Part shown: piece by piece, positions 46,482-56,269 of the stretch | Position numbering within the stretch: position 1 is the stretch's first letter | Layout of the letters: each line of letters starts with the position of its first letter | Source of the DNA: Pseudomonadota bacterium | GTDB lineage: Bacteria; Bdellovibrionota; UBA1018; CAIMNF01 | Direction of reading: 5' to 3' | Length of the DNA stretch: 64,000 nt | NCBI GenBank assembly: GCA_027486675.1 | Contig: JAIXOQ010000004.1 | Location: 170,341-234,340, forward strand | Translations under genes and position numbers: made by a program | Notes under the pieces: model-generated | Told to the model about the DNA's origin: nothing | The model's database searches: none | Seen by the model: the letters and a program-made list of their open reading frames with translations, nothing else

Positions 46482-47062
46482 GTCATTCCGATCAGGAAAA
46501 CTTCTTTGCTCTCACGGCGCGTGCTCTTGGGGCGTAAGACTTCGACACGGGCAAATCGAGCGCGCATTTGTTTCCGGAAGTTTTCAAACTCATTGGAATG
46601 AAAGAGCTTAGCGACGAAAACGCCATCCCTCTTCAAGAACTTTTCTGCAACTGAAAGCGCGAGTTCACAGAGTTCAAGACTACGGGCCTGATCGGCATCC
46701 CGAATGCCTGTCGTTTTGGGTGCCATGTCGGAGAACACGCCATCAAAAGGGGGCACGAATCCGTGTTCCTTAAATGTGTTTTCTAGGTTGAGATCTCGCA
46801 GGTCGGCTTGGATGAAAAGTGCATTTTGCAGTGTGATTTGAATGCGCTCAAGATCCACACCTAAGACACGGCCCTTTGCGCCCACTTTATTTGCTAAGTA
46901 CTGAGACCATGACCCCGGTGCAGCACCCAGGTCTAGAACAATCATCCCAGGACGCACGATCTTAAAACGCGCATCGATTTCTTCCAGTTTATAAATAGAG
47001 CGCGCTGCGAAGTTCTCTTCCTTCGCTTTGTGGTAAAAAAAATCTTTCTTGTTATACGCCAT
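46478..47062 (-). CDS. rlmE: 23S rRNA (uridine-2'-O-)-methyltransferase RlmE
   Basis: A SAM-dependent methyltransferase that modifies the A-loop uridine of 23S rRNA (FtsJ/RrmJ family). The SAM motif VLDLGAAPGSWSQYL is clear, and the catalytic K-D-K-E set is K25, D112, K152 and E187. 194 residues, slightly shorter than E. coli (209), with the N-terminal basic tail trimmed. It lies 11 bp after mreB and so is translated with it. Confidence 0.93.
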   Translation of the reverse strand: MAYNKKDFFYHKAKEENFAARSIYKLEEIDARFKIVRPGMIVLDLGAAPGSWSQYLANKVGAKGRVLGVDLERIQITLQNALFIQADLRDLNLENTFKEHGFVPPFDGVFSDMAPKTTGIRDADQARSLELCELALSVAEKFLKRDGVFVAKLFHSNEFENFRKQMRARFARVEVLRPKSTRRESKEVFLIGMT

Positions 47063-47073
47063 GGGCGCCTACC

Positions 47074-48120
<1,047 letters not shown>

Positions 48121-48978
48121 TCACCACCGGTAGTGGCGGATGTGCTCTCCCCGTTCGGCGATTTCGCTCATGGATTTGATGCCGATTTCTAAGTGAAGAT
48201 CGGTGTACTTCCGAAAAACTGAAGATGCTGATTTTTTGGTCTTAATGCCGCCCCGACGCAATGGAAGATCGGACACAAGCAAAAGAGCACCAATCGGCAC
48301 CTTGCTTGCAAAACCCACGATAAAGAGGGTCGCCGTTTCCATATCGATCGCAAGCGAGCGCTCTGCGTAGAGGTCTGCCTTAAAGCGATCATTGAACTCC
48401 CAGAAACGATAGTCGGTGGTGTGCACAACACCCGTTCTGTAGTCGAGTCCGCGCTCAACCAGAATATCGGAGACAAATTTTTGAATCTTAAAGGTAGGCA
48501 GCGCGGGCACCTGTCGTGGCATGAAGTGATGAGATACACCTTCATCACGGATCGCAGCCGTTGGGAGGATAAAATCACCCTTCTTGAGTGACCGGTGAAG
48601 CCCGCCACACATTCCTAAAAATAAAACTGCCGTGGGACTCACCATGGACAACAGCTCAATGATCAAGGCAGCTGTAGGAGAACCAATCAGAAAGTTGATG
48701 ATCGTGACCCCTTGATCCTCGCTATGCACGACCGTCATTGCAGATCCCCGAGTGCGGGTCCCTTTGGTCAAAGTATGAAATCGATCGATGTAGTACTCAA
48801 AATTGGTGAGAATGATCTGCTTCTGAAAAGCGCTCGCAGGGCTCCCTGTGTAGCGTTCCAACATATCGGACGCAATTCTCTGCTTCCGTTTGTTGAGATA
48901 GATCGGATTCGTGTTAGGAATGAGGAAAGGGTTCTTTTCCACTGAAGTCAAGGTTACCAGCCCAAAGATCCGAAACAA
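48121..48978 (-). CDS. AMP nucleosidase-like purine nucleosidase/phosphorylase
   Basis: A member of the nucleoside phosphorylase superfamily, closest in pattern to short AMP nucleosidases (about 260 residues) that split AMP into adenine and ribose 5-phosphate. FLGMCGGLHRSLKKGDFILP is the phosphate/ribose region; the LAIDMETATLFIVGF segment contains the substrate-binding Met-Glu, and LLLVSDLPLRRGG the catalytic Asp. The start is uncertain: TTG at 48978 or GTG at 48942, neither with a clear ribosome-binding site. If AMP is the substrate, the gene is functionally related to the purine operons. AMP versus another nucleoside cannot be settled here. Confidence 0.8.
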   Translation of the reverse strand: MFRIFGLVTLTSVEKNPFLIPNTNPIYLNKRKQRIASDMLERYTGSPASAFQKQIILTNFEYYIDRFHTLTKGTRTRGSAMTVVHSEDQGVTIINFLIGSPTAALIIELLSMVSPTAVLFLGMCGGLHRSLKKGDFILPTAAIRDEGVSHHFMPRQVPALPTFKIQKFVSDILVERGLDYRTGVVHTTDYRFWEFNDRFKADLYAERSLAIDMETATLFIVGFASKVPIGALLLVSDLPLRRGGIKTKKSASSVFRKYTDLHLEIGIKSMSEIAERGEHIRHYRW

Positions 48979-48993
48979 GCGGAATTATTGAGA

Positions 48994-49932
48994 ATGTCGG
49001 CACTAGACACACAACACATACCTGTCCTTTTCGCAGAAGTGATCGACTCTTTTGAGCGATTCTTAAGCCAATATGAAGCCTCTTTGCGCGATTCCATCTG
49101 GATTGATTGCACCTTAGGGGGCGCAGGGCACACTCGTGGACTTCTCGAATTAATTGAAAAGCGGAACAGCAATGTGGTCCTTCATGGCATCGATCGAGAT
49201 TTAGGAGCGATTGAGCGGGCAGAAAAACAACTCTTCCACCCCATCCAAGACGGAAAGATCATCCTGCACCACGGCCGTATGAGTGAGGTCCTCCCCGAAC
49301 TGCAAAAGACCCACCGTGTCACGGGACTGCTTGGAGATTTTGGAATCTCCAGTGATCAGCTCGACTCCACTGTGCGTGGCTTTGGCTTTCGCCAAGATGC
49401 CCCGCTCGATATGCGGATGGACACAACTCGTGGTCACCCGCTTTCTGAGTTGCTGCGGTTTTGGACCGAGAATGAGATCGAACGGATCCTGACCGAGTAT
49501 GGGGAAGAGCGATATGCTCGTCGCATCGCCCGAAGTTTAGCGGATCTCAAGCGGGAGGACAGACTCCCAAGCACCACAACTGAACTCGCCTACCTCATCC
49601 GGGGTGCATACCCAAAACACGAACGACACGGCCGCCTCGACCCAGCGACGAGATCCTTTCAGGCCCTAAGAATCGCTGTGAACGAAGAACTCAGTGAGAT
49701 CGAAGCCTGGGCGGAAGCTGCCAATCGCCTCGCCGGACCCGCTGCTCTTGCGGTTGCGATCAGCTTTCATTCCCTGGAAGACCGCATCATCAAGAATTCA
49801 TTCCGAAACTCACCCACCCTCGAGGTCCTGACCAAAAAACCTTTGACTGCTTCCGACCTTGAACTGAATCGGAACTCTCGGTCTCGAAGCGCAAAACTGC
49901 GGGCTGCCCAAGTCAGAGCTTTGACCCCCTAA
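48994..49932 (+). CDS. rsmH: 16S rRNA (cytosine(1402)-N4)-methyltransferase RsmH
   Basis: Methylates N4 of C1402 in 16S rRNA at the decoding site. The ATG at 48994 (MSALDTQHIPVLFAEVID) has GGAA 9 nt upstream and is preferred over a TTG at 48988. WIDCTLGGAGHTRGLLE is the SAM motif; GDFGISSDQLDSTVRGF, RFQALRIAVN-like TRSFQALRIAVNEEL and ISFHSLEDRIIK are diagnostic. 312 residues. It heads the dcw cluster; mraZ, usually before it, is replaced by the divergent nucleosidase-like gene. Confidence 0.96.
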   Translation: MSALDTQHIPVLFAEVIDSFERFLSQYEASLRDSIWIDCTLGGAGHTRGLLELIEKRNSNVVLHGIDRDLGAIERAEKQLFHPIQDGKIILHHGRMSEVLPELQKTHRVTGLLGDFGISSDQLDSTVRGFGFRQDAPLDMRMDTTRGHPLSELLRFWTENEIERILTEYGEERYARRIARSLADLKREDRLPSTTTELAYLIRGAYPKHERHGRLDPATRSFQALRIAVNEELSEIEAWAEAANRLAGPAALAVAISFHSLEDRIIKNSFRNSPTLEVLTKKPLTASDLELNRNSRSRSAKLRAAQVRALTP

Positions 49933-49953
49933 GTCCTGTTACACTCAAAGTCT

Positions 49954-50220
49954 ATGCGTCGTTTTATTCCGTCTTGGGCGATTGCTGGAATTTTAATACT
50001 CTCATTTACTACGGTGTGGTTGCGCCTCACCTTAGTACGCAGCACTTACGAGCTCAATCAATCCACGAAGATTCTTCAGACACTGCAACTGGATAAAGAA
50101 CGTATGGATCTTAAGGTTGCACAGCTCAGATCGCCTCGACGTCTTGAGCTTTTGGCTCGCACAAAATTCGCCTTGCACGCTCCCGCCCCAACGCAAGTGG
50201 TCTTTCTTCGGGATCGGTAA
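49954..50220 (+). CDS. ftsL: cell division protein FtsL
   Basis: 88 residues: a short cytosolic start, one membrane helix (SWAIAGILILSFTTVWLRLT) and a periplasmic coiled coil (TYELNQSTKILQTLQLDKER) ending in the RSPRRLELLARTKFALHAP region typical of FtsL. FtsL acts with FtsB/FtsQ to activate septal FtsWI. The call rests on topology, size and position between rsmH and ftsI. The stop directly abuts the ftsI start. Confidence 0.85.
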   Translation: MRRFIPSWAIAGILILSFTTVWLRLTLVRSTYELNQSTKILQTLQLDKERMDLKVAQLRSPRRLELLARTKFALHAPAPTQVVFLRDR

Positions 50221-52167
50221 ATGGAGCTCAAGCATTCTAGATCTCGGCTCACTTTTGTCATGATTGCATTCGGCATGCTCGCTCTCCTCTGGGCGGGACG
50301 AGCTACTTATCTTCAGATTATCGGGGATGCCCGTCTTGATCGATTGGCTCGGCGGCAGTTCAACGGAAAGGTTCTTGTTCAACCCAGGCGTGGTCTCATC
50401 ATAGACCGGAATGGGGAGCCTCTTGCGATCAATATTGAAGTCTCCTCACTCGCTGCGAGTCCAAAAACACTGCTAAAAAATCCGATGTCGCTTAGGCTGC
50501 TTGCGCGCGGGTTAGGAGTGCCCGAGGGGGTTATGCGTCGACGACTGAACAAACAAAAGTCTTTCCAGTGGATCGAGCGACAAATCCCCGAGGAACGGCT
50601 TCAGCAGTTTGAAACCAATGGGATGCTTCGTTCAGATGGCTCCCTGCCTCAAGGATTGTGGCTCGTGAAAGAAATGCGCCGTGCTTACCCGCACGGGGAC
50701 CTAGCGCGCTCACTGATCGGGACGACGAACCTGGACGCGGCCGGCACCGAAGGAGTTGAGTACTGGCAGAATGAGCGCCTTCGCGGGAAGGGTGTTTTTT
50801 TAGATGCGGTGAAGGACGCACTAGGAAGACCCGCGATCATCGCCAATGACGACAGATCCCAGTTGAAAGATGGCCAGCAGTTTCAGCTTTCTATTGATGC
50901 TTCATTACAGTTTTCGGTGGAAGAGCACCTGAAGGAATCGATGATCCACACGGGAGCAGAGTCCGTTGTCGCAGCCGTTTTAGATGCAGAAAATGGACAG
51001 ATTTTGGCCTTAGGGCAACGATCCAAGGGCCGCATCCCAAAAAGCAAAATGATCACAGACAGCTACGAACCAGGATCGACTATGAAGCCGATTTTGCTTT
51101 CAATTGCGCTTGAGAACGGTCGGAAAATCACCGATGGCGTACATGGGGGGTATGGAAAGCTTGAAATTCAAGGAAGAGTAATTTCAGAGGCTGAAGCGCA
51201 CGAGCGATATGGCATGATGACCCTCGCAAAGATGGTTGAGGTCTCAAGCAACGTGGGTGCTGCGCGCTTGGCCTTAGAAGCGGGGGCTCAAAAAGTAGTC
51301 GAAGGTTTTGCAAGGTTCGGCCTTGGAAGTAAGCCGGGCACAGGATTTCCAGGCGAATTCGGAGGCAAATTTCCAGCTCAAAAGCTAAAGCCCATTGAAC
51401 TTGCCACCCTTGGATTTGGTCACGGTCTTTCCGCAACCCCCCTTCAAATGCTTCGCGCCTACTCTGCGTTTGCCACTGGAGGTGAGCTTGTCGAGCCCAG
51501 GCTGGACGCAACTTTAGTCCCCGCAAAAAGACGAATTTTCAGTACAAAGATTGCGGATGCTGTGATCAAAGCTTTAGTCGATGTAACCGAAGGAAAAGAT
51601 GGCACTGGAAAAAAAGCAAGAGTGAGTGGTTATAAAATTGCTGGGAAAACAGGGACTTCCCAAACCGTAGATCCCTCTACAAAACGTTACTCTCGTCACC
51701 GTTACATCACCTCGTTCATTGGATTTCCGGTAGGCGCCTCTCGGAAACTAGTAGCGCTGACTTGGGTGGATTATCCAAAGAATAATATCTACTCTGCTGA
51801 AACAGCGGCCCCACTCTTCGCGAAAGTAATGGAATCGGCTTTGAAACGATATTCTGTCCCAACAACAGAACCTTATGAGCAAGAGGTAGTCCTGTCAGAG
51901 TTAGCCACGCTCAGCCCTTCTCCAACTCCAAAAGTGGAGGCGACACCAGAGAAGGCGCTCTCCCTAGTCAATGAGCTAAAAACCGAAGCAGACTCGATTC
52001 CTGATGTGATGGGGTTAAGTGCCAGTGAAGCGATTCAGGCTTTGAAACGCTATTCTCCGAACATCCGCATTCATGGTTTTGGTGTCGTGAGAAGTCAATT
52101 TCCACAACCTGGGACGATCGCTACACGAACAGATCGAATCGAGCTCCATTTAGAATCTCATGAGTAA
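50221..52167 (+). CDS. ftsI: septal peptidoglycan transpeptidase FtsI with C-terminal PASTA domain
   Basis: A class B penicillin-binding protein (PBP3-type) that cross-links septal peptidoglycan with FtsW. One N-terminal membrane helix (FVMIAFGMLALLWAGRATYL) is followed by a dimerisation domain, then the transpeptidase domain with S286-T-M-K289, S342-S-N344 and K476-T-G478. A Pro/Ser/Glu linker leads to one PASTA-like domain at about 587-648 (IPDVMGLSASEAIQALKRY), as in SpoVD/PBP2x-type proteins. 648 residues. murE overlaps by 8 bp. Confidence 0.95.
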   Translation: MELKHSRSRLTFVMIAFGMLALLWAGRATYLQIIGDARLDRLARRQFNGKVLVQPRRGLIIDRNGEPLAINIEVSSLAASPKTLLKNPMSLRLLARGLGVPEGVMRRRLNKQKSFQWIERQIPEERLQQFETNGMLRSDGSLPQGLWLVKEMRRAYPHGDLARSLIGTTNLDAAGTEGVEYWQNERLRGKGVFLDAVKDALGRPAIIANDDRSQLKDGQQFQLSIDASLQFSVEEHLKESMIHTGAESVVAAVLDAENGQILALGQRSKGRIPKSKMITDSYEPGSTMKPILLSIALENGRKITDGVHGGYGKLEIQGRVISEAEAHERYGMMTLAKMVEVSSNVGAARLALEAGAQKVVEGFARFGLGSKPGTGFPGEFGGKFPAQKLKPIELATLGFGHGLSATPLQMLRAYSAFATGGELVEPRLDATLVPAKRRIFSTKIADAVIKALVDVTEGKDGTGKKARVSGYKIAGKTGTSQTVDPSTKRYSRHRYITSFIGFPVGASRKLVALTWVDYPKNNIYSAETAAPLFAKVMESALKRYSVPTTEPYEQEVVLSELATLSPSPTPKVEATPEKALSLVNELKTEADSIPDVMGLSASEAIQALKRYSPNIRIHGFGVVRSQFPQPGTIATRTDRIELHLESHE

Positions 52168-53539
52168 AAGCATCAAGTCACTTTGGGAACTAGCCCGTGG
52201 AGCCGGCTGCGAACTCCCAGCCGAACCACCCCTGGATGTCGAAATAGAGGGGGTTTCGATCGATACGCGGCAACTCAAGAAGAACGATCTCTTTATTGCA
52301 CTAAAAGGTTCAAAAATCGACGCAAAGACGCTAAAAGATGAGGCACTTAGAGCCGGCGCGGCCGCAGTGATTGACCACACCATTCTTGGGAGCCACGCCA
52401 GAAGATTTGCCGCTATTATCGCCCGCGCTTTTCTACCCCCTCGGGCAAAAAACTTGAAATGGATCGGGATCACAGGCACCAGCGGAAAAACCTCCACGAC
52501 TTTTCTGATCCAGCACCTCCTCACCCGCTTAGGGGCAAGTCCACTTTTAGTCGGCACCATCGGAAATCGCTTTCAAGAGGAGACCATCCCTACCGACAAC
52601 ACGACTCCCGATCCCTGCACCCTCTTTGGCCTAGTTGCGCGGTATCTGCCCAGGGGCCTCACTCATGTGGTGATGGAAGTTTCATCTCATGCACTTGCAG
52701 AAGAACGGGTCTTTGGAATTCCATGGTCCTGCACCGGCTTCTTAAATTTAAGCCGGGAACACCTCGACTTTCATGACTCCATGGAAGATTACTTCCAAGC
52801 AAAACGCCGTCTCTTTTTCGATTCGCCTCATTCCACAAGGCACGTCATCTGCCCTGGGGATGAACATAACCAAAGACTTTTACAAGAACTACAAGAGGCT
52901 AAGCGGGATGTGATATTAGCCCCGAGCGTAAGCACCGAGGTCTTTTCTGCTTCTGGTTTGGAAGGTGAATTTCAGAAACAAAATCTTTCTTTGGCGCTTG
53001 GAATCACGGAGGCTTTAGGGCTTCTCAGCGACTCAACTCACCGAGCCGACCTCCTCAGAGATTTTTCGGGGACTCCAGGACGCATGGAGAAAGTGGCAAA
53101 TATCCCCCGTGTTTTTGTCGACTATGCGCACAAACCCGAAGCACTCAAACAAGTTCTCGCTTCCACTAGAACTTCTACAGAAGGGAAACTGATCCTCGTC
53201 TTTGGATGTGGCGGCAACCGCGACCGAGGCAAGCGGCCTATCATGGGCGATATTGCCTGCTCTTTAGCAGACCAAGTGATTATCACTACAGACAACTCTC
53301 GCGACGAAGATCCCCTTCAGATTGTCGCAGATATCAAAGCAGGGCTTTCGGAGGTTCAAAAACAACACCTCACCATCGAACTAGATCGTGCGCGGGCGAT
53401 CCGGACTGCTTTAGCAGTTGCTGGTCCAAAAGATACAGTTCTTATTACTGGCAAAGGGCACGAAACATACCAGCTGATCCAAGGCGTACGTCAACCCTTC
53501 GATGATCGTGAAGTGATCAGAGAATTTCTTAACGAATGA
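52160..53539 (+). CDS. murE: UDP-MurNAc-L-Ala-D-Glu ligase MurE (probable DAP-adding)
   Basis: Adds the third residue to the peptidoglycan precursor stem. The ATP loop GITGTSGKTST is at about residues 106-116. VSSHALAEERV, AKRRLFFD (carbamylated Lys region) and FGCGGNRDRGKRP are family motifs. The amino-acid selectivity motif reads DNSR rather than the DNPR of meso-DAP enzymes; the retained Arg favours DAP, and the Pro-to-Ser change is unusual. 459 residues, slightly short. murF does not follow; the opposing ilvA gene overlaps its 3' end by 11 bp. Confidence 0.95.
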   Translation: MSKSIKSLWELARGAGCELPAEPPLDVEIEGVSIDTRQLKKNDLFIALKGSKIDAKTLKDEALRAGAAAVIDHTILGSHARRFAAIIARAFLPPRAKNLKWIGITGTSGKTSTTFLIQHLLTRLGASPLLVGTIGNRFQEETIPTDNTTPDPCTLFGLVARYLPRGLTHVVMEVSSHALAEERVFGIPWSCTGFLNLSREHLDFHDSMEDYFQAKRRLFFDSPHSTRHVICPGDEHNQRLLQELQEAKRDVILAPSVSTEVFSASGLEGEFQKQNLSLALGITEALGLLSDSTHRADLLRDFSGTPGRMEKVANIPRVFVDYAHKPEALKQVLASTRTSTEGKLILVFGCGGNRDRGKRPIMGDIACSLADQVIITTDNSRDEDPLQIVADIKAGLSEVQKQHLTIELDRARAIRTALAVAGPKDTVLITGKGHETYQLIQGVRQPFDDREVIREFLNE

Positions 53540-54752
53540 CGCGAGCTCCATCGAATTCCTGACTTAAGGCGCGTACCACTTGCTCCGTATGCTCTGGACC
53601 GCGGGTTTCTAAAGTGAGGTGAACCTCAGTTTGATCGATTCTCACGTTCGGTTCGTCACGATCGTGGATGGTCTGCAAGATATTCACCCGCAATTCAGCA
53701 AGTCGCTGCGTCAGTCTAGCCAATGACCCGGGACGATCTGAAATCAGAACATCAATGCGGAGGCGTCGGCCCGACTTAGTCAGTCCGCGATCGATAATTC
53801 TTGAGACTAGATTCACATCGATATTCCCACCGCTTACGATCAAAACAACCTTTTTTCCTTCGAGTGAGGATCGGAATTGCTCAAGTGCTCCTATCACGAT
53901 TCCGCCACTACCTTCTGCCAGGATTTTCGCTTTTTCCAGCAGCTTCAGCACTCCCATCGCAGTTGCCTCATCGTCAACTTCACAGGTGTGAGTGACCACA
54001 TTCTTCAGGATTTCAAGCATTTCTGGATTTGCACGTTTTACCTGAATTCCATCCGCAAACGTAGTCTGAGTGTCTGGTGTCACCAAAGACTTTGCTTCGA
54101 TTGAACGCACCATCGCGGGTGTTGCAACCGCCTGGCAGGCAATCAACTGGCAACCCGGCTTAAATTCTTTGAGCACTAGCCCTACGCCCGCAGCCAGTCC
54201 ACCACCACCAATCGAGGTGATGACTGCATCAACATCAGGAAGTTGATCCAGAATTTCGGTCGCAACAGTCGCTTGCCCTGCGATGATTTCGGGCTCATGA
54301 AAGGCATGCACGTAGATCATCCCAGAGGTAGTAGCGATACGCTGAGCGGCCGCATAAGCCTCATCGTAGTTTTGTCCTTCAATATGAATCTCAGCACCCA
54401 GCGCCTGGGTATTTTGCATTTTTGTCAGCGGGGCCGTTTCGGGCATAACAATCAGCGCTTTTGTTCCAAATTTTCGGGCGGCCCAAGCCACACCTTGCGA
54501 ATGATTGCCAGCGCTTGCCGCAATCACTCCCATCTTCTTTTCTGCATCTGTCAGTTTAGAAATTCTGAAACTAGCACCACGAATTTTAAAAGAGCCAATG
54601 GGCTGCGCAGTTTCAAGTTTCAAATAGACATGGCAGCCATATTCTTCAGAAAGCCAATCACTATAGACCAGGGGAGTGGGCTGTAAGAGTCTCGACAACA
54701 CACGCTTCGCTTCAAGGATCTCGGCAATCGTCGGCGCATTAAAAACACTCAT
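53529..54752 (-). CDS. ilvA: threonine ammonia-lyase with C-terminal ACT domain
   Basis: A PLP enzyme converting threonine to 2-oxobutanoate and ammonia. The PLP lysine K56 is in IGSFKIRGA, SAGNHSQGVAWAA and ITSIGGGGLAAGVG (the phosphate loop) are intact, and a C-terminal ACT domain spans about 330-407. The 407-residue size matches the short TdcB-like form with one ACT domain rather than the ~510-residue biosynthetic form with two. It lies on the opposite strand inside the dcw cluster. The gene symbol could also be tdcB. Confidence 0.92.
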   Translation of the reverse strand: MSVFNAPTIAEILEAKRVLSRLLQPTPLVYSDWLSEEYGCHVYLKLETAQPIGSFKIRGASFRISKLTDAEKKMGVIAASAGNHSQGVAWAARKFGTKALIVMPETAPLTKMQNTQALGAEIHIEGQNYDEAYAAAQRIATTSGMIYVHAFHEPEIIAGQATVATEILDQLPDVDAVITSIGGGGLAAGVGLVLKEFKPGCQLIACQAVATPAMVRSIEAKSLVTPDTQTTFADGIQVKRANPEMLEILKNVVTHTCEVDDEATAMGVLKLLEKAKILAEGSGGIVIGALEQFRSSLEGKKVVLIVSGGNIDVNLVSRIIDRGLTKSGRRLRIDVLISDRPGSLARLTQRLAELRVNILQTIHDRDEPNVRIDQTEVHLTLETRGPEHTEQVVRALSQEFDGARVIR

Positions 54753-54773
54753 GTTGTTGCTCTCCTCACTCCA

Positions 54774-56261
54774 TCACTCGTTTTTTGACCAGGGCATGAG
54801 CTTCAAATCTGCCCAGATCCAAAGAGAAGCTGTGCCATCCTTTTTAATCCAAGCCACACACTTTTGACCAAACTCGATCCTACATTCTGGGTCCTGAAAT
54901 GCGGGACTCCATGTGCCGGTATTGAACACCTCTATACCATCCACTTCAGTGATTCCAGCCACATGTGTGTGCCCAAAAACAATGCGTTTTATACCTGTGA
55001 CTCTTCCAATCAAAGGCGCCTGCCTCAACGCTTCAGCCTGGGAAGTCAGAATCCCCGGCACCATGCCACGGGTGTAATAAAACAACGCTGGTACCGTTAG
55101 GAACAAAGAACCGCACCACCAATACACAGAGATAGATACAACGAGGTTGAGAATGGCATAAAGCCATAGTGAAAGAGCTGCAAAGCCTATCGTGATCAAG
55201 ATGCGGTCGAGCCACAATTCCTGGATGACTTTGATTGGGTTATAGATCGCGGGATGGGCGTGCAGTTCTCTAAGCGTACGCACCATTGTTGGTGTGCCAT
55301 TGGCTTTTTCAGCAATGCTCTGAACACGAGCTTCTGTATAAAGCGGGTCCCTCATCGCCGGGAGGAATCCATCCTTAACTGCCGCAAAGAAAGAAACAAA
55401 AGCGCTCCATGCATAGGTAAACGGAATGCCCGGTTGGATCCGAAGAGCATAACGATAGAAAAACTTGAGGTACGCTGAGAAACTCATCAGGTACGAGCTC
55501 TCTGCGTGAGGATTAAACAGTCCTAGGCCATTGGCCATATAGCGAGAGGTGATGTTTCCAAATGGAAGCCGCACCGTGATTTTTTTTCCAGATTTAATCA
55601 AGGGATGAATCGGATGGACCGCAGTGCAGAAGTCATCGTACTGATTGCCGTGTTCGATGAACGTGTCTGAGTGTGAAATATAAAACCATTCACAGATTCG
55701 AACGCGTGCTTTCTCAATGTCATTCAATAGAAAAGCATCGATCAGATCAGCCTGAACGGTAGGCCAATGGAGCTCGATGTCATGATTGCCAATGATAAAG
55801 ATAATAGAGTTTCCATCCTTCACAAAACGTGTGATCGCTTGAACCCACACGGGGTGGTCCTGAAGAATGACCTGCATCTTAAAACGTGATTTATCCTCTT
55901 CGGAATTGACTCCCCTTAATTTCTCCAACCAAGAAAGCTCAAATTGCTCTCCTGAAGGAAGTCGGGTCACCGCATCAAAATCAAAGATGTCGCCATTGAG
56001 GACGAGCTCATAAGGGCCATCGCCATTCTCTTGAAATTGAGACAGTAGGTCCGCAAACGACTGGTCGATAAAAAATTCAGGGCGTTTGTACTTCTTCCAA
56101 AGGGGACGGCCGGCCAGACCAATCTCAGCCTCGGTGAGATGAAGGTCGCTGACAACCAAAGTATGGGCAGTTCTAATTGTGGGGTTCAGAGGTATTTTTC
56201 TTTTTGTTTTCGCAGGGTTATGACTCAGGAGCTTGACTTGAGAGCCAAATTTTGTCAACAC
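54774..56261 (-). CDS. membrane-associated calcineurin-like metallophosphoesterase
   Basis: All five phosphoesterase blocks are seen in order: SDLHL, LNGDIFDFD, IIGNHDIEL, SHSDTFIEHGNQYDDF (HGxxxD) and VFGHTHVAG. Between the fourth and fifth lie hydrophobic segments (ILITIGFAALSLWLYAILNL, SVYWWCGSLFLTVPALFYYT), so it is anchored in the inner membrane with the active site on one face. The start is probably the GTG at 56261 (495 residues); there is no ATG before the first motif, and extending to 56360 would run through the mraY start. The substrate is unknown; its setting in the dcw cluster suggests lipid-linked or UDP-type envelope phosphates, as an inference only. Confidence 0.82.
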   Translation of the reverse strand: MLTKFGSQVKLLSHNPAKTKRKIPLNPTIRTAHTLVVSDLHLTEAEIGLAGRPLWKKYKRPEFFIDQSFADLLSQFQENGDGPYELVLNGDIFDFDAVTRLPSGEQFELSWLEKLRGVNSEEDKSRFKMQVILQDHPVWVQAITRFVKDGNSIIFIIGNHDIELHWPTVQADLIDAFLLNDIEKARVRICEWFYISHSDTFIEHGNQYDDFCTAVHPIHPLIKSGKKITVRLPFGNITSRYMANGLGLFNPHAESSYLMSFSAYLKFFYRYALRIQPGIPFTYAWSAFVSFFAAVKDGFLPAMRDPLYTEARVQSIAEKANGTPTMVRTLRELHAHPAIYNPIKVIQELWLDRILITIGFAALSLWLYAILNLVVSISVYWWCGSLFLTVPALFYYTRGMVPGILTSQAEALRQAPLIGRVTGIKRIVFGHTHVAGITEVDGIEVFNTGTWSPAFQDPECRIEFGQKCVAWIKKDGTASLWIWADLKLMPWSKNE

Positions 56262-56269
56262 TGAGCCAC

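Noticed and set aside
48189..48608. 139-residue minus-strand open frame inside the nucleosidase-like gene
   Set aside because: Same strand, different frame from a gene with clear family motifs; the translation shows no pattern.
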